This document shows positions 46,418-55,206 of a DNA stretch of 64,000 bases, one piece after another. The position numbers were made by a program, and so were the translations under genes. Within the stretch, counting starts at the first letter, position 1. Each line of letters begins with the position of its first letter. The stretch is from Maritimibacter sp. GTDB taxonomy: Bacteria; Pseudomonadota; Alphaproteobacteria; Rhodobacterales; Rhodobacteraceae. The notes below the pieces were generated by a model. The model saw only the letters and a list, made by a program, of their open reading frames with translations. It did no database searches and had not been told where the DNA came from. Location of the stretch: positions 1 to 64,000 of the forward strand of contig JAABTN010000006.1 in the NCBI GenBank assembly GCA_011389895.1, given 5' to 3'.

Positions 46418-47023
46418 ATGCGGCCAGAAGACATCATCCCGATATATGATCGAAACGCGCGCGGCTTTGCCAAGGCCCGCGACCGGACCCTGTTCGAGCG
46501 CCCTTGGCTTGACCGTGCGCTGGCCTATGCGCCGGGGCGCAGGGTGCTCGACCTCGGGTGCGGGCCGGGCAAGCCGATTGCCGCCTATCTCGCCGACCGG
46601 CGCAGCGCCATCACCGGCGTGGATGCAGCCGGGGCGATGCTGGTCCTGTTTCGCGAAAACCTGCCGGACCAGACGGCGGTTCATGCGGACATGCGCGGGC
46701 TTGAACTGGGCGAAACCTTCGATGCGATCATCGCATGGAATTCGCTGTTTCACCTGTCAGCCGAGGATCAGCGTGCAATGTTCGCGACCTTCGCCAAGCA
46801 CGCCCATGCGCGCAGTTCGCTTCTGTTCACCACCGGCCCGAAGGCGGGCGAGGCGATCGGGACGGTCGGTGATGCATCAATTTATCATGCCTCGCTCGAC
46901 CCGGAAGAATATCGCGCGCTGTTGGCAGAGGCCGGGTTCGAAGAGATCGCCTTCAAACCCGAAGACCCGGAGTGCCACGGTCACTCGGTCTGGCTCGCGC
47001 GCTATCGCGGGAGCGACGGCTGA
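46418..47023 (+). CDS. Class I SAM-dependent methyltransferase
   Basis: The 201 residues open MRPEDIIPIYDRNARGFAKA and carry the SAM-binding motif RRVLDLGCGPGKPIAAYLA, then ITGVDAAGAMLVLFRENLPD and the post-motif FDAIIAWNSLFHL. The fold is clear; the substrate is not. The start at 46418 lacks a strong ribosome site; the frame extends to 46337 with a Arg/Pro-rich, non-family N-terminus that I rejected. It lies between mrcA and the amidase and is opposite to both, so it is probably an insertion into a conserved gene pair. Its last bases lie 34 bases from the amidase stop. Confidence 0.82.
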   Translation: MRPEDIIPIYDRNARGFAKARDRTLFERPWLDRALAYAPGRRVLDLGCGPGKPIAAYLADRRSAITGVDAAGAMLVLFRENLPDQTAVHADMRGLELGETFDAIIAWNSLFHLSAEDQRAMFATFAKHAHARSSLLFTTGPKAGEAIGTVGDASIYHASLDPEEYRALLAEAGFEEIAFKPEDPECHGHSVWLARYRGSDG

Positions 47024-47057
47024 TCGGTCACGCCGGATGCTGCATCACGTCCTCGGC

Positions 47058-48272
47058 CTATTGCCGAAGTCTGCGCGCCGCCGCCGCATCCGCTTCGGCC
47101 CAGGACAGGATCGCGTCGCGCATGCCTTCTGCCGCGCGCTGCCGCCACGCCGGATCAACCAGCTTTTCGCGATCACGTTTCGACGACAAGAACCCCAACT
47201 CCACCAGCACCGATGGGATATCGGGGGCCTTCAGGACCGAGAAGCCGGCTTCCAGCCGGGGCGTCTTGTAGGTTGATCCGGTCTTGTCATGAATCCCCTG
47301 CACCAGCGCATCGGCAAGCTTGTCAGACCGGGGCCGGGTTTCGGTGCGGGCCATGTCCATGAGCACGAGCGCCACCCCGTCGCCGGTCTGCGACAGGTCC
47401 ACACCGGCCAGAAGATCGCTTCGGTTATGCCGTTCGGCGAGCTTTTGTGAGGCGATGTCGGTGGCATTTTCGGCCAGCGTATAAACGGTCGCCCCATGGG
47501 CGCGTCCCTGTGCCAGCGCATCGGCGTGGATCGAGATGAACAGATCCGCCCCCGCCGCACGGGCCAGCGACACGCGGGTTTCCAGCGGCACGAACACATC
47601 TTCGTCGCGGGTCATGACCACGTCGACGTTGTCCTGCCTCAACAGAACCTCCTTCAATTCGCGCGCAAAGGTCAGGACCAGATCGGCCTCGCGCACCCCG
47701 TCGCGTTCGGCGCCGGGGTCGATGCCGCCGTGGCCGGGGTCGAGCATGACCACAAGCGGGCCTTCGCCGCGCGGGGTGCGGGTGATCTCGATCGGGGTCA
47801 TGGTGAATTGGGCGGACTCCGGGGCACCCGCCATGCGGGCGAACCGGTCGGGATCGGTGCGCGCAAGCCGGATCGAGACCCGCGCGCCTTCGCCCATCCG
47901 CCGCATCTCGGCCTCGTCGATGCCAAGCGTATCGTCCATCGTCATGACCAGCCGCGACCAGCCGGGTCGAAACAGCCCGGTGCGCAAATCGGTGATCACC
48001 GCGTGGTCGGCAACGTGCCCCGCACCATCGGTGCCGGTCCAGTCAAGCTCTGAGAAATCCACCACCAGCCGCGCCGGGTCGGTCAACGTGAAGACCCGCC
48101 ACGGCACCGAGCGGCTCATCTCGATCGTCAGATGAAGCCCGTCGCGCGTCGGGGCGATCTGCACCCCGTCGCCTGCAAGACGGGCAAGGCCGGTAAACTG
48201 CCCCTGTCCCACGGCGGGCGTGGCCAGCGGTGTGGCAAGGAAGATCAGGAAAAGAAAGGCCAGCCTGCGCAT
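47058..48272 (-). CDS. amiC: N-acetylmuramoyl-L-alanine amidase (AmiC type)
   Basis: This periplasmic zinc enzyme cuts the stem peptide from peptidoglycan, needed for cell separation. The 404 residues have a signal peptide (about 1-22), an AMIN-type domain (about 30-135) that localises the enzyme, and an Amidase_3 domain (about 168-390). Zinc ligands are in VMLDPGHGGIDPGAERDGVR, the ISIHADALAQGRAHGATVYT region, and the catalytic glutamate in SVLVELGFLSSKRDREKLV. AmiC enzymes are often activated by LytM partners, none of which is in the window. Gene symbol by domain match, so the exact paralog is uncertain. Confidence 0.93.
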   Translation of the reverse strand: MRRLAFLFLIFLATPLATPAVGQGQFTGLARLAGDGVQIAPTRDGLHLTIEMSRSVPWRVFTLTDPARLVVDFSELDWTGTDGAGHVADHAVITDLRTGLFRPGWSRLVMTMDDTLGIDEAEMRRMGEGARVSIRLARTDPDRFARMAGAPESAQFTMTPIEITRTPRGEGPLVVMLDPGHGGIDPGAERDGVREADLVLTFARELKEVLLRQDNVDVVMTRDEDVFVPLETRVSLARAAGADLFISIHADALAQGRAHGATVYTLAENATDIASQKLAERHNRSDLLAGVDLSQTGDGVALVLMDMARTETRPRSDKLADALVQGIHDKTGSTYKTPRLEAGFSVLKAPDIPSVLVELGFLSSKRDREKLVDPAWRQRAAEGMRDAILSWAEADAAAARRLRQ

Positions 48273-48360
48273 GTTCTGCTCGTTCGTTTTGCGGGCAGAC
48301 TACCCGCAAAGGCCCTGCGCACCCAAGCCCCTTTCTCAAGAGCGTCGCGGGATCGTCGCC

Positions 48361-49503
48361 TCAGGCGCGCGCCGCCATATAGGCGCGCAACCGCGACAGC
48401 CCCTCTTCGATGTCTGCCGTCGCGCGGGCATAGGAGAACCGAAGCGTGGTTGCCCCGCGCACCGGGTCGAAATCCAGCCCCGGCGTCACCGCGACCCCCG
48501 CGTTTTCAAGAATATCCTTGGCCAATGCGCGGCTGTCATCTGTCAGATGCGCGACGTCGGCATAGACGTAGAACGCGCCATCCGGGGGGGCGATCTTGTC
48601 AAACCCGATCTTGGGCAATTCCTCCAGCATCAGCTTGCGATTGGCGGCATAGACGGCCCGGTTTTCCTCAAGCTCGTCCACGGCGTCGAGCGCGCCGAGG
48701 GCGGCGACCTGGCTTGCATGCGGCGGGCAGATGAACATGTTCTGGGCGATCCGTTCGACCGTGCGCACATGATCCTCGGGCACCACCATCCAGCCGACGC
48801 GCCAGCCGGTCATGGAGAAATACTTGGAAAAGGAATTGATCACATGGACTTCGTCGGTGATCTCAAGCGCGCTCACCGCCCGGCTCTCGTAATGCAGCCC
48901 GTGGTATATCTCGTCCGAGATGAACGAGATATCGCGCGCCCGGCACCGCTCGATCAGCGCAGACAGATGGGCATGGTCCAGCATCGTGCCCGAAGGATTG
49001 GCGGGCGAGGCGACCATGAGGCCGTCGATGTCTGGCGGCAGGTCGTCAGGCACCGGCTGATACCGGTTCGCGGCATGGGCGGGAAAGCCCACCGGTGTCA
49101 GCCCAAGCGCCTTGAGAATCTGGCGATACGAGGGATAGCCGGGATCGGACAACCCGATCCGGTCGCCGGTGGCAAAGAGCGTCGTGAAGGACAACAGGAA
49201 CGCCGCCGAAGAGCCCGAGGTCACGACCACCCGCGTCGGGTCTAGATCGACCCCATACCAGCGCGCGTAAAGCCCGGCGATGCCCCGGCGCAGATCGGGA
49301 AGGCCCAAGGCGACGGTATAGCCAAGCGCATCCGCTCCAAGCGCCCGTGCCACCCTGTCGCGCGCCGCGCGCGGGGCCGGGGTCGAAGGCTGGCCGACCT
49401 CCATGTGAATGATATGGTGCCCCGCCTCTTCCGCGATGCGCGCGGCTTCCATCACATCCATCACGATGAATGGGTCGACCTCGCTGCGAGTTGATTTGCG
49501 CAT
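48361..49503 (-). CDS. PLP-dependent aminotransferase (class I/II)
   Basis: The 380 residues are of the fold-type I aminotransferase class. Visible are the HHIIHMEVGQPSTPAPRAAR N-terminal segment, VVTSGSSAAFLLSFTTLFAT, the cofactor aspartate in ISDEIYHGLHYESRAV and the lysine that binds PLP in NSFSKYFSMTGWRVGWMVVP. The family includes aspartate, alanine and aromatic aminotransferases, and the substrate cannot be set from sequence. It is divergent from the DsbA-like gene, and a hairpin (TTTGCGGG / CCCGCAAA, 48288-48310) lies downstream, before amiC. Confidence 0.9.
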   Translation of the reverse strand: MRKSTRSEVDPFIVMDVMEAARIAEEAGHHIIHMEVGQPSTPAPRAARDRVARALGADALGYTVALGLPDLRRGIAGLYARWYGVDLDPTRVVVTSGSSAAFLLSFTTLFATGDRIGLSDPGYPSYRQILKALGLTPVGFPAHAANRYQPVPDDLPPDIDGLMVASPANPSGTMLDHAHLSALIERCRARDISFISDEIYHGLHYESRAVSALEITDEVHVINSFSKYFSMTGWRVGWMVVPEDHVRTVERIAQNMFICPPHASQVAALGALDAVDELEENRAVYAANRKLMLEELPKIGFDKIAPPDGAFYVYADVAHLTDDSRALAKDILENAGVAVTPGLDFDPVRGATTLRFSYARATADIEEGLSRLRAYMAARA

Positions 49504-49642
49504 CCCACGCTCCCCGTCTAATCAGCCAAAGGGGTGACCCGTTGACGGGCAAAGGTCAAGAACCGCGGCCCGGTGACGCGCCGCCTTGTGCCCCGGGTCG
49601 TCGCGAATTAGCGTCGGCGCAACCGACAGATCTGGAGAAACC

Positions 49643-50398
49643 ATGAGACCACGTCTTGCATCCGCCGCCCTCGCGCTGGGCCTTGCCACCACACCCGCCC
49701 TGGCCTTCGACATCGGCAACATGAGCGCGGATGAACGCGCCATGTTCCGTGACGAAATACGCGGTTACCTTCTGGAAAACCCGGAAGTTCTCATGGAAGC
49801 CATCGCGGTTTTGGAACAGCGGCAGGCCGCCGAGGGGCAAGCCAATGACAAGGCGCTGGTAAGCACCAATATGTCGAGCCTCGTCGATGATGGCTATTCG
49901 CACGTGGGCGGCAACCCCGACGGGGACGTGACGCTGATCGAATTCGTCGATTACCGCTGTGGCTATTGCCGTAAGGCCTTCCCAGAGGTGCAAGAGCTTG
50001 TCGAAACCGACGGCAACATCCGCGTGATCTACAAGGAATTTCCGATCCTTGGGCCGGAAAGCATCACCTCGTCCCGCTTCGCCATCGCCACGCAGCTTGT
50101 CGAAGGGGAAGAGGCATATGCGGAGGTCCACGACGCGCTGATGACACTGCGGGCCAATGCGACCGAAGAGGTGCTTGCGCGCATGGCCGATGACCTCGGG
50201 TTGGATGGCCAAGCCATCGTGGCCCGGATGAGTGACCCGGAGGTGGATCGCCGGATCAAGGAAAACCACGATCTCGCCGACCGTCTGAAAATCTCGGGCA
50301 CGCCGACCTTCGTGATCGAGGACCAGATGCTGCGCGGCTACGTGCCATTGGCGAGCATGATGGAAATCGTCGACGAAATCCGCGAGGCGAAGGGTTAA
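49643..50398 (+). CDS. DsbA-family thiol oxidoreductase
   Basis: The 251 residues have a signal peptide (about 1-20, ending ALAFD). A helical N-terminal region (MSADERAMFRDEIRGYLLEN) follows, then a thioredoxin fold with the active-site CGYC in EFVDYRCGYCRKAFPE and the cis-proline in SGTPTFVIEDQ. The extra N-terminal helices are typical of the BdbD/DsbA-like group that works with c-type cytochromes or in general disulfide formation. GGAG lies six bases before the ATG. It ends at a bidirectional terminator shared with ispG. CcdA, a thiol carrier, is also in this window. Confidence 0.93.
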   Translation: MRPRLASAALALGLATTPALAFDIGNMSADERAMFRDEIRGYLLENPEVLMEAIAVLEQRQAAEGQANDKALVSTNMSSLVDDGYSHVGGNPDGDVTLIEFVDYRCGYCRKAFPEVQELVETDGNIRVIYKEFPILGPESITSSRFAIATQLVEGEEAYAEVHDALMTLRANATEEVLARMADDLGLDGQAIVARMSDPEVDRRIKENHDLADRLKISGTPTFVIEDQMLRGYVPLASMMEIVDEIREAKG

Positions 50399-50443
50399 GG
50401 CGGCACCTTACAAACAGATCGCAAAAGATTGATTTAAAATGCA

Positions 50444-50468
50444 AAACGGGAGCCCCAAGCTCCCGTTT
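50444..50468. terminator. Bidirectional terminator between the DsbA-like gene and ispG
   Basis: A ten-base-pair stem AAACGGGAGC / GCTCCCGTTT with a five-base loop lies between two convergent stops. T runs occur on both strands, short on the plus side and TTTT on the minus side. Confidence 0.9.
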
Positions 50469-50494
50469 CTTGTATATACTCGATCTTGCGCGGG

Positions 50495-51628
50495 CTACTG
50501 CGCCGCTTCTTCCGCCGCCGCCTTCTCGGCCTCGATCTCGGCCGCCTTGGCTTCGACCAGCTCGACGATGTGGTCGATCATCGATTCGTTGTCGATCCGG
50601 TGGTCCTGTTTGCCCGCCATGTAGACCATGCCGTGCCCCGCACCACCGCCGGTGAAGCCGACATCGGTCATCAGCGCTTCGCCCGGCCCGTTGACCACGC
50701 AGCCGATGATCGACAGCGAGATCGAGGTATGGACATGCGCGAGCCGGTCTTCCAGAGCCTCGACCGTCTTGATCACGTCGAACCCCTGCCGCGCACAGGA
50801 CGGGCAGGAAATGATGTTCACGCCGCGATGGCGCAGGTTCAGGGATTTGAGAATCTCGAACCCCACCTTGATCTCTTCCACCGGGTCGGCGGACAGCGAG
50901 ACGCGGATGGTGTCCCCGATCCCGGCCCACAACAGGTTGCCCAGACCGATGGAGGATTTGATGGTGCCGGAGGTCAGCCCCCCGGCCTCGGTGATCCCGA
51001 GATGCAGCGGCGCATCCGTGGCATCGGCCAGCGCGTAATAGGCGGCCGCCGACAGGAACACGTCAGACGCCTTTACCGAGATCTTGAATTCATGGAAATC
51101 GTTGTCCTGAAGGATGCGGATATGCTCCAACCCGCTTTCCACCATCGCTTCCGGACAGGGTTCGCCATATTTTTCCAGAAGATGCTTTTCCAGCGATCCG
51201 GCGTTCACCCCGATCCGCATGGAGCAGCCATTGTCCTTGGCCGCCGCGATCACTTCACGCACGCGCTCGGGCTTGCCGATGTTGCCGGGGTTGATCCGAA
51301 GACAGGCGGCCCCGTTGCGGGCGGCTTCGATCCCGCGCTGGTAATGGAAATGGATGTCGGCGACGATCGGCACCGTCACTTCGCGGGTGATTTCCTTCAG
51401 GGCTGCCGAACTCGCCTCGTCCGGCACAGACACGCGCACGATGTCGGCCCCTGCCTCGGCAGCGGCCTGCACCTGTTCGATGGTCGCTTTCACATCCGTG
51501 GTGAGCGTGTTTGTCATGGTCTGCACCGCGATTGGGGCATCCCCCCCGACAGGCACGTTGCCAACCATGATCTGGCGGGATTTGCGGCGCTCGATGTTGC
51601 GCCATGGGCGGATGGGATTGTGCGACAT
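50495..51628 (-). CDS. ispG: 4-hydroxy-3-methylbut-2-enyl diphosphate synthase (flavodoxin) IspG
   Basis: IspG reduces MEcPP to HMBPP, the second-last step of the MEP pathway, using a [4Fe-4S] cluster. The 377 residues open [20 protein letters not shown] and hold a TIM-barrel-like domain. The cluster ligands are in [20 protein letters not shown] and [13 protein letters not shown], the latter with the conserved glutamate. Dxr, from the start of the pathway, is at 6-7 kb. The gene follows the RodZ-like gene by 101 bases, leftward. The 20-30 C-terminal residues are Ala/Glu-rich. Confidence 0.97.
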   Translation of the reverse strand: MSHNPIRPWRNIERRKSRQIMVGNVPVGGDAPIAVQTMTNTLTTDVKATIEQVQAAAEAGADIVRVSVPDEASSAALKEITREVTVPIVADIHFHYQRGIEAARNGAACLRINPGNIGKPERVREVIAAAKDNGCSMRIGVNAGSLEKHLLEKYGEPCPEAMVESGLEHIRILQDNDFHEFKISVKASDVFLSAAAYYALADATDAPLHLGITEAGGLTSGTIKSSIGLGNLLWAGIGDTIRVSLSADPVEEIKVGFEILKSLNLRHRGVNIISCPSCARQGFDVIKTVEALEDRLAHVHTSISLSIIGCVVNGPGEALMTDVGFTGGGAGHGMVYMAGKQDHRIDNESMIDHIVELVEAKAAEIEAEKAAAEEAAQ

Positions 51629-51729
51629 GGGGCCTCACTGACGTTGCTCGTGTCACAGTTATCGTGCGTGGCGGTCCGGAACAAGGTGCCGCAGTCTAAC
51701 AGTTTTGAGACATCCGTCCCGGCCTGCGA

Positions 51730-52947
51730 TTATTCGCGGGCTTCCGCCACCGCGATGAAATTGGCCAGATCGTTGTCGGCGTCGAGGTCGGCAACCGTGT
51801 AGCTGTCGGAGATATCGCCGGGGGCGAGCGCGATGTCACTGACAACCGATGCGCCTTCGCCCGCCGGGCCATAGGCCGTGCCGTTCACCGCGAAATACAC
51901 CGACCCGGCATTGCCGGACCGTAACAAGGGCGGTCTTTCGGTTTTCGGAAGCACGTAGCGTTCGCCCGCGTCGAGGATTTTCTCGAACAGGATCGACCCG
52001 TCTGCCGTCTTCACCCGCACCCACGACGGGCGCACGGCGAAAATGGCCACCTCCGGCGCATCCGCGCCGAAGACACGCACGGACCCGGCCTCGGCCACGG
52101 CGGTATTGACCGCGTTGTCAATGGCATCGGCGGGCTGGCCGATGGGGGGTGCGGCGCGTTCGGTCGACCCGTCAGAGGCCAGAACGCCGACTTCGCGCGG
52201 GTCGAGCGTCGAGATCGGGCCATCCCGGGCGATCAGCACCGGAACATCCAGCGCCTCGGGCCGAAACAGCCGGTCCATCGCCTCGGCAGAGGGCGGCGTG
52301 TTGATCCCGGCGACGCGATCCGGGGCCTGTGACGTCTCATCGGTCTCACCGACCGCCACATCGAGGTCCGGCAGGTCTTCGAGCACGCCGACGCTTTGTT
52401 CGACCGGGGCGAAGTTCACCTTCTGGATCTCTTGGAGGAGCGAATAGCCGCCGAACCCGAGAATACCGACGAGCCCGGCCAGCACCGCGACCGATCCGAT
52501 CGCGCCGGGTTCGATCCCCTCGAACAGCGACCGCGAACGCGGCACGAAAGAGGCGTTCGGATCGGCGAGAGGGTCGGTGCCCGACGTGGTGGCGGGCTTT
52601 GCCGGTTTGACCGGCGACGCGGCGGGCGACAGCCCATGCGCGGGCTCAAAGCCGCTTTCCGCACAAAACCGGCGGAAGGCCCAATCGGGGTCCATGTCGA
52701 GATAGCGGGAATAGGAACGGACGTAGCCAGAAATGAAGCTGGGGCTTTCAAAAGCGGTGACATCGGCATTCTCGATCGCGGCGATGTAAGTCGCCTTGAT
52801 CTTCAGCTCACGTTCCACGTCAAGAAGGGATTTGCCGATGGTTGCGCGCTCGCCACGCATGATGTCGCCAAGCCGAAGCTCGTACGCATCAAAACCGGAA
52901 GGTTCCGCTTCTTTCGTGACCTGAGGCGTAGCCCAACGCCTGATCAT
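51730..52947 (-). CDS. RodZ-like helix-turn-helix membrane protein (DUF4115)
   Basis: RodZ family proteins link the MreB cytoskeleton to the cell-wall machinery in rod-shaped bacteria. The 405 residues have an N-terminal Xre-type helix-turn-helix (about 25-85; KSLLDVERELKIKATYIAAI, ESPSFISGYVRSYSRYLDMD) and a disordered Ser/Pro/Ala linker. One transmembrane helix follows (about 150-172; GSVAVLAGLVGILGFGGYSL), then a periplasmic DUF4115 domain near the C-terminus (VRVKTADGSILFEKILDAGE). It lies between hemA and ispG, as is common in Rhodobacterales. A role in shape is inferred from the family. Confidence 0.87.
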   Translation of the reverse strand: MIRRWATPQVTKEAEPSGFDAYELRLGDIMRGERATIGKSLLDVERELKIKATYIAAIENADVTAFESPSFISGYVRSYSRYLDMDPDWAFRRFCAESGFEPAHGLSPAASPVKPAKPATTSGTDPLADPNASFVPRSRSLFEGIEPGAIGSVAVLAGLVGILGFGGYSLLQEIQKVNFAPVEQSVGVLEDLPDLDVAVGETDETSQAPDRVAGINTPPSAEAMDRLFRPEALDVPVLIARDGPISTLDPREVGVLASDGSTERAAPPIGQPADAIDNAVNTAVAEAGSVRVFGADAPEVAIFAVRPSWVRVKTADGSILFEKILDAGERYVLPKTERPPLLRSGNAGSVYFAVNGTAYGPAGEGASVVSDIALAPGDISDSYTVADLDADNDLANFIAVAEARE

Positions 52948-53076
52948 GCAGCCTGCCCCGTTCCTGTGCCGTCAAACCGGCGTTTCCCCAAAACGACCGG
53001 ACACGAATCGTGCCGGTAGCGTCTCATTAATGGTTTTCTACCACGACACAAGGATTTTTGCACGTCGGAGAAGGAC

Positions 53077-54306
53077 TTAGGCGGAAAGTTCGGCGCGATT
53101 CAGCGCACAATGGGACCACAGCTCATCCAGAGCGTGTACCAATTGGCTCATTTCACCCGGACCGTGAACCGGCGACGGCGTGAAGCGCAAGCGCTCGGTC
53201 CCGCGTGGTACGGTCGGGAAATTGATCGGTTGCACGTAAATCCCGGAGCCTTCGAGTAACATGTCAGACAGCTTCTTGGTGTGCACCGGGTCGCCGACAA
53301 TCACGGGCACGATATGCGAGCCGTGGTCGATGATCGGAAGCCCCATGCCCTTCAACCGGGTCTTGAGGATCTTGGCCTGCGTCTGGTGCTGTTCACGCAG
53401 CGCCTTGCCGTCTTCGGTCTTGAGGAACGCGACCGACGCCGCCGCCCCCGCCGCGACCGCCGGGGCCAGCGAAGTCGTGAAGATGAACCCGGGCGCGTAA
53501 GAGCGGATGGCGTCTACCATTTTCGCGCTCGCGGCAATATATCCGCCCATGACCCCATAGGCCTTGGCCAGCGTGCCGTTGATGATGTCGATCCGGCCCA
53601 TGAGACCGTCCCGTTCGCACACGCCGGCCCCGCGCGGGCCATACATGCCCACCGCGTGCACTTCGTCGATATAGGTCAGCGCGTTAAATTCATCGGCCAG
53701 ATCGCAAATCGCCGCGATCGGACCAAAGTCGCCGTCCATTGAATACACGCTCTCGAACGCGATCAGCTTCGGCGCATCGGGGTCGTCGGCGGCCAAAAGC
53801 TCACGCAGGTGTTCGACATCGTTGTGCCGGAAAATCCGTTTCGCGCCCCCGTTGCGGCGCACGCCTTCGATCATCGAGGCGTGGTTCAATTCGTCCGAAT
53901 AGATGATCAGCCCGGGAAAGAGCTTGGGCAGGGTCGACAGCGTCGCGTCGTTCGCGATGTAGGCCGAGGTGAACAGAAGCGCGGCTTCCTTGTGATGGAG
54001 ATCCGAAATCTCGGCTTCCAACGCCTTGTGATAAAGCGTCGTGCCAGAGATATTCCGTGTCCCGCCCGAGCCTGCGCCGGTGGCGTCGATCGCTTCGTGC
54101 ATCGCGTTGAGAACAACCGGGTGCTGACCCATGCCGAGGTAGTCGTTGCCGCACCAGATGGTGACTGGCTTATTGCTCCCGTCTTCCTGACGCCAGGTCG
54201 CGTGGGGGAAATTTCCCTTCTCGCGCTCGATGTCGATAAAAACACGGTAGCGCCCTTCGTCGTGAAGACGCCCCAGCGCAATATCCAGCTTGCTCTCGTA
54301 GTTCAC
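53077..54306 (-). CDS. hemA: 5-aminolevulinate synthase (C4 pathway)
   Basis: HemA joins glycine and succinyl-CoA to make 5-aminolevulinate, the first step of haem and bacteriochlorophyll synthesis in alphaproteobacteria; it uses PLP. The 409 residues include [17 protein letters not shown], the glycine-rich [20 protein letters not shown], the aspartate in [19 protein letters not shown], and the catalytic lysine in [17 protein letters not shown] chose GTG at 54306 since GGGAGGG lies six bases upstream and known family members start VNYxxxLD. The ATG frame to 54381 adds 25 unrelated residues. An FnrL-like box lies about 110 bases upstream. Confidence 0.96.
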   Translation of the reverse strand: MNYESKLDIALGRLHDEGRYRVFIDIEREKGNFPHATWRQEDGSNKPVTIWCGNDYLGMGQHPVVLNAMHEAIDATGAGSGGTRNISGTTLYHKALEAEISDLHHKEAALLFTSAYIANDATLSTLPKLFPGLIIYSDELNHASMIEGVRRNGGAKRIFRHNDVEHLRELLAADDPDAPKLIAFESVYSMDGDFGPIAAICDLADEFNALTYIDEVHAVGMYGPRGAGVCERDGLMGRIDIINGTLAKAYGVMGGYIAASAKMVDAIRSYAPGFIFTTSLAPAVAAGAAASVAFLKTEDGKALREQHQTQAKILKTRLKGMGLPIIDHGSHIVPVIVGDPVHTKKLSDMLLEGSGIYVQPINFPTVPRGTERLRFTPSPVHGPGEMSQLVHALDELWSHCALNRAELSA

Positions 54307-54413
54307 GCGTTTCCCTCCCAGGAACCGAATCTTTCGTTCGCCGTGGCACCCTACATAACAGCAATGCCCGAACATATGCAAAACTCGTGATACAGTATGT
54401 CGCAGGCGGCGCG

Positions 54414-54427
54414 TTGACCTGAATCAA
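54414..54427. promoter_or_regulatory. FnrL-like box upstream of hemA
   Basis: TTGACCTGAATCAA matches TTGAT-N4-ATCAA with one base different and stands about 110 bases before the hemA start. FnrL is the oxygen regulator known to act on hemA in Rhodobacter sphaeroides. The box could also reach the upstream 203-residue gene's end, but hemA is the natural target. Confidence 0.65.
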
Positions 54428-54468
54428 CCTCGAAACACTTCTTTCATCCCGCCGTTACGTCACCCGTC

Positions 54469-55080
54469 TCACTGGTCGGCAATGGCCACGATACAATCGG
54501 CCCGCTTGCAGCTTTCGACCGCCATCCGGGCGCTGGCCCCCGGCCCTTTCGCAATGCCCCAAGCGTTGGTCGAGGGCGAGAAGGCGAGGTATTTTGGAAG
54601 CGCCCCGTCGTCCCATGCGTCAAGGACTTTCTCGGAAGCGGCCTGGCTTAGTGTCAGATCACGCGCATCATAACCTTGCGGCAACAAAAGCGCGGCGACG
54701 GCACAGGGTTTGCCATTGGCTTCCTGACAGGCCTCGGTCGCCGCCTGCCCCGCCGCGTCGGGCGAGTTGAGCTGCGAAATGATGGTCGGCGGCTCCTGCC
54801 CGTTGCCTTCGGTCGGGAACGCCACCGCGCCGTAGTATCCATACCCGGCCTCAAGGAATTTGAGCATCTGGCCCCGGCCCTTCATCTGGTCGAGCGTCAG
54901 GCGCACGGCCCGTTTCATGCCGCCGCCGAAGGCATTCATATCCATCGGCTTCAGAACCATCCGGTCCGCCGGGAAAAGATGTTCGCGGGCCGCGTCGCTC
55001 GACATCGGTTCGGCCATCGCAGGTCCGGATGCACCGGAGGCCAGAAGCGTCAGGGCGAGCCCAAGGGTGGCAATACGCAT
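54469..55080 (-). CDS. Small exported protein of unknown function, 203 residues
   Basis: The protein has a signal peptide (about 1-23, ending GPAMAEP). The mature part is about 180 residues with no clear enzyme motif; it contains LTLDQMKGRGQMLKFLEAGY and three or four cysteines (AATEACQEANGKPCAVAALL and VESCKRADCIVAIADQ), probably disulfide-bonded. The ACQEANGKPC/CKRADC pattern resembles the DUF4189-type stress proteins, which I mention only as a possibility. It lies just upstream of hemA in the same direction and is divergent from the M20 peptidase gene. Confidence 0.75.
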   Translation of the reverse strand: MRIATLGLALTLLASGASGPAMAEPMSSDAAREHLFPADRMVLKPMDMNAFGGGMKRAVRLTLDQMKGRGQMLKFLEAGYGYYGAVAFPTEGNGQEPPTIISQLNSPDAAGQAATEACQEANGKPCAVAALLLPQGYDARDLTLSQAASEKVLDAWDDGALPKYLAFSPSTNAWGIAKGPGASARMAVESCKRADCIVAIADQ

Positions 55081-55206
55081 TGAATGTGGTCCTCTTTCCG
55101 TACCGGTTCGGCGCGCAACATAGGGTGTCCGATCACGAGTGGCCAGTGTGACTGGACGCCGCTCACGACAATGCTACGGTTTCCGCCGACTCATACAGGA
55201 GAGCCC

